From positions 560 through 22,166 of the forward strand of contig BDIU01000469.1 in assembly GCA_002118135.1 (NCBI GenBank): a stretch of DNA of 21,607 nt, in the 5' to 3' direction. The notes beneath the pieces are model-generated. The model did no database searches. It was not told where the DNA came from and saw only the letters and a program-made list of their open reading frames with translations. A program made the translations under genes and the position numbers. Source of the DNA: Trebouxia sp. TZW2008. Its lineage: Eukaryota > Chlorophyta > Trebouxiophyceae > Trebouxiales > Trebouxiaceae. This document shows positions 20,901 through 21,607 of this stretch, piece after piece (positions within the stretch are counted from its first letter, which is position 1; each line of letters begins with the position of its first letter).

Positions 20901-21450
20901 GAAGGGTATGATGCTGTTACTCCTGGTGCTGCAACAACGCAGGAAGCCGCAGCCCTTTATCAGGTGGTACATCATGTGTGATGGGCTTTCAGGTTGCAGT
21001 GCAGAATGCATGCTGGGGAGCAGCTTCAGCGCACACATGACACGGCAAAGAACACTGAACAGTCATGGATGCATGGTGTCCCTCATTGTGTTGCATTTGA
21101 CTCTGTCGCATGCAGACATCAGCTACCAATTGTTGTCATTGAGTTCGATTGAAAAACCTTTATGAAGAGAAACAGTATTGAGTATCACTTGACAAGGCGT
21201 TGATGACCCCAAAAGGTCAGCTTGTGCACCACTGGCAGTCATGCCCTATTGAGCCTAGTCCGCACCCTGAGCTGACCCTCTGGCTCAGGGTTGCGCTGCT
21301 ATGCGCTGTTGTCTTTCGTGTACTGCTGATGAGCTTTACAAACAGTCAGTCCATGCTTTTCCTGAGGCGAGAATATCAGCTGGCCATGGATTGTTCTGCA
21401 CAATTTCTTCTGTTGATTTCTTAGGGTTTAGGCTTCAGTGTTTAGAGTGA
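17565..21450 (+). CDS. Secreted Ala/Pro-rich, Cys-rich glycoprotein, unrecognised family
   Basis: Proposed exons: 17565-17933, 18260-18681, 19032-19292, 19652-19811, 20542-20654, 20756-20963 and 21289 onward, all with matching phases. The stop in the last frame is TGA 21448-21450, unless a donor at 21345 (AAACA|GTCAGT) leads out of the window. The N-terminus is a signal peptide (TTLACLLYCSSAVAS). About 230 residues of Ala/Pro/Ser/Thr-rich sequence follow (PAPAPAP, SAPSPLSSAS), as in hydroxyproline-rich cell-wall glycoproteins. From 19032 on it becomes Cys-rich, with six N-glycosylation sequons (NLT, NTT, NAS, NST, NVT, NGT). I infer a wall, matrix or cell-surface protein. It recalls pherophorin-like architecture, but I do not recognise a pherophorin domain. 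The splice choice around 19.3-19.65 kb and the frame at 20542 are the least certain parts. Confidence 0.55.
18260..18681 (+). other. Secreted protein exon 2: Ala-Pro repeat stalk
   Basis: 422 nt open in one frame, dominated by AP, PAP and APAP words (e.g. PAPAPAPVTVPAIAPAPV) and closing with PPLCSS before the donor AGCAA|GTACGC. Alternating Ala-Pro and Ser/Thr-Pro words are the usual substrates for prolyl hydroxylation and O-glycosylation in green algae. The opposite-strand Gly-Ala frame is a shadow of this repeat. Confidence 0.7.
19032..21450 (+). other. Secreted protein exons 3-7: Cys-rich, N-glycosylated ectodomain
   Basis: Chosen exons begin PACRLFVEDQLCCQSEG (19032), SNASVDCSLDITPC (19652), DIMQSWGYMRINSTQCG (20542), VSGTSSCRCMLQYEQ (20756) and GCAAMRCCLSCTADELY (21289). 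Phases run 2-2-0-2-0. About 18 cysteines and six sequons fall in about 300 residues. The 20542 exon is also open in a second frame (ISCKAGATC...). I prefer the DIMQ frame because its third codon positions are richer in G/C and it supplies a sequon. Confidence 0.5.
20013..20037. repeat. GAAT-type microsatellite
   Basis: AATGAATGAGTGAATGAATG is a short tetranucleotide repeat within the 730-nt intron (19812-20541) of the secreted-protein gene. Confidence 0.85.
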
Positions 21451-21607
21451 GAGCGCTATTTATCACGACCCGTGAAACAGTCTGGATCCCAGACACACAT
21501 GTGACGAAACAACCATCAAGTGATTTGCTTGTGTTTCTTGTATCTACATTGGCAGTTCAACTGTGTAGCTACTCTTTTGTGTCTACATGAGGACTGTTCA
21601 ACATTTG
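21451..21607. other. Right edge, no gene seen
   Basis: About 157 bases follow the last possible stop of the secreted-protein gene. They may be 3' UTR or, if the donor at 21345 is used, intron. I see no TGTAA signal. Confidence 0.4.

Noticed and set aside
21200..21424. Plus-strand frame with a hydrophobic segment resembling the last helix of an ABCG transporter
   Set aside because: No other transporter parts are nearby, and the alternative frame from 21289 continues the Cys-rich protein in the correct phase.
21420..21435. TTAGGGTTTAGG, telomere-like
   Set aside because: Fewer than two units of the plant-type repeat, so chance is sufficient.

Overview
The window looks like nuclear DNA of a green alga (Chlorophyta). 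Three multi-exon genes are broken by many spliceosomal introns, with GT-AG borders and apparently two GC-AG introns. One gene encodes the eukaryotic SRP receptor alpha subunit. One encodes a motile-cilium central-apparatus protein, and one a secreted protein with an Ala/Pro-rich (hydroxyproline-rich-glycoprotein-like) N-terminal region. Moderate base composition and short to mid-size introns (about 70-730 nt) recall trebouxiophytes more than Chlamydomonas, but that placement is an inference. There are no bacterial-style operons, tRNAs, rRNAs, CRISPR arrays or recognisable transposons.

Left (1 to about 10.2 kb, minus strand): the 5' and middle part of CFAP54/FAP54, whose 3' end lies beyond the left edge. 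I placed about 20 exons. The first 13-14 form a nearly continuous reading frame with matching intron phases. The leftmost exons (below 2.1 kb) are only partly resolved. Introns carry a 43-bp minisatellite (8.25-8.46 kb), a duplicated exon start (4.25/4.39 kb) and smaller repeats.

Middle (10.66-15.12 kb, minus strand): a complete 12-exon SRPRA gene whose exons join in phase into a 635-residue protein. It has an N-terminal SRX domain, a charged and Ser-rich linker, and an NG GTPase domain with all G motifs. It lies head-to-tail with CFAP54, with about 0.5 kb between its stop and the CFAP54 start.

15.1-17.56 kb has no confident gene. It holds a diverged 113-bp-spaced duplication and a weak candidate small gene on the minus strand (17.10-16.62 kb).

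Right (17.565 kb to at least 21.45 kb, plus strand): an unrecognised secreted protein. It has a signal peptide, about 230 residues of Ala/Pro/Ser/Thr-rich sequence, then a Cys-rich part with six N-glycosylation sequons spread over several exons. This is the most novel-looking item.

The genes are not an obvious pathway. SRPRA serves ER targeting, CFAP54 the axoneme, and the third is a likely client of the secretory route. Their adjacency is probably incidental. I found no convincing new multi-gene system.
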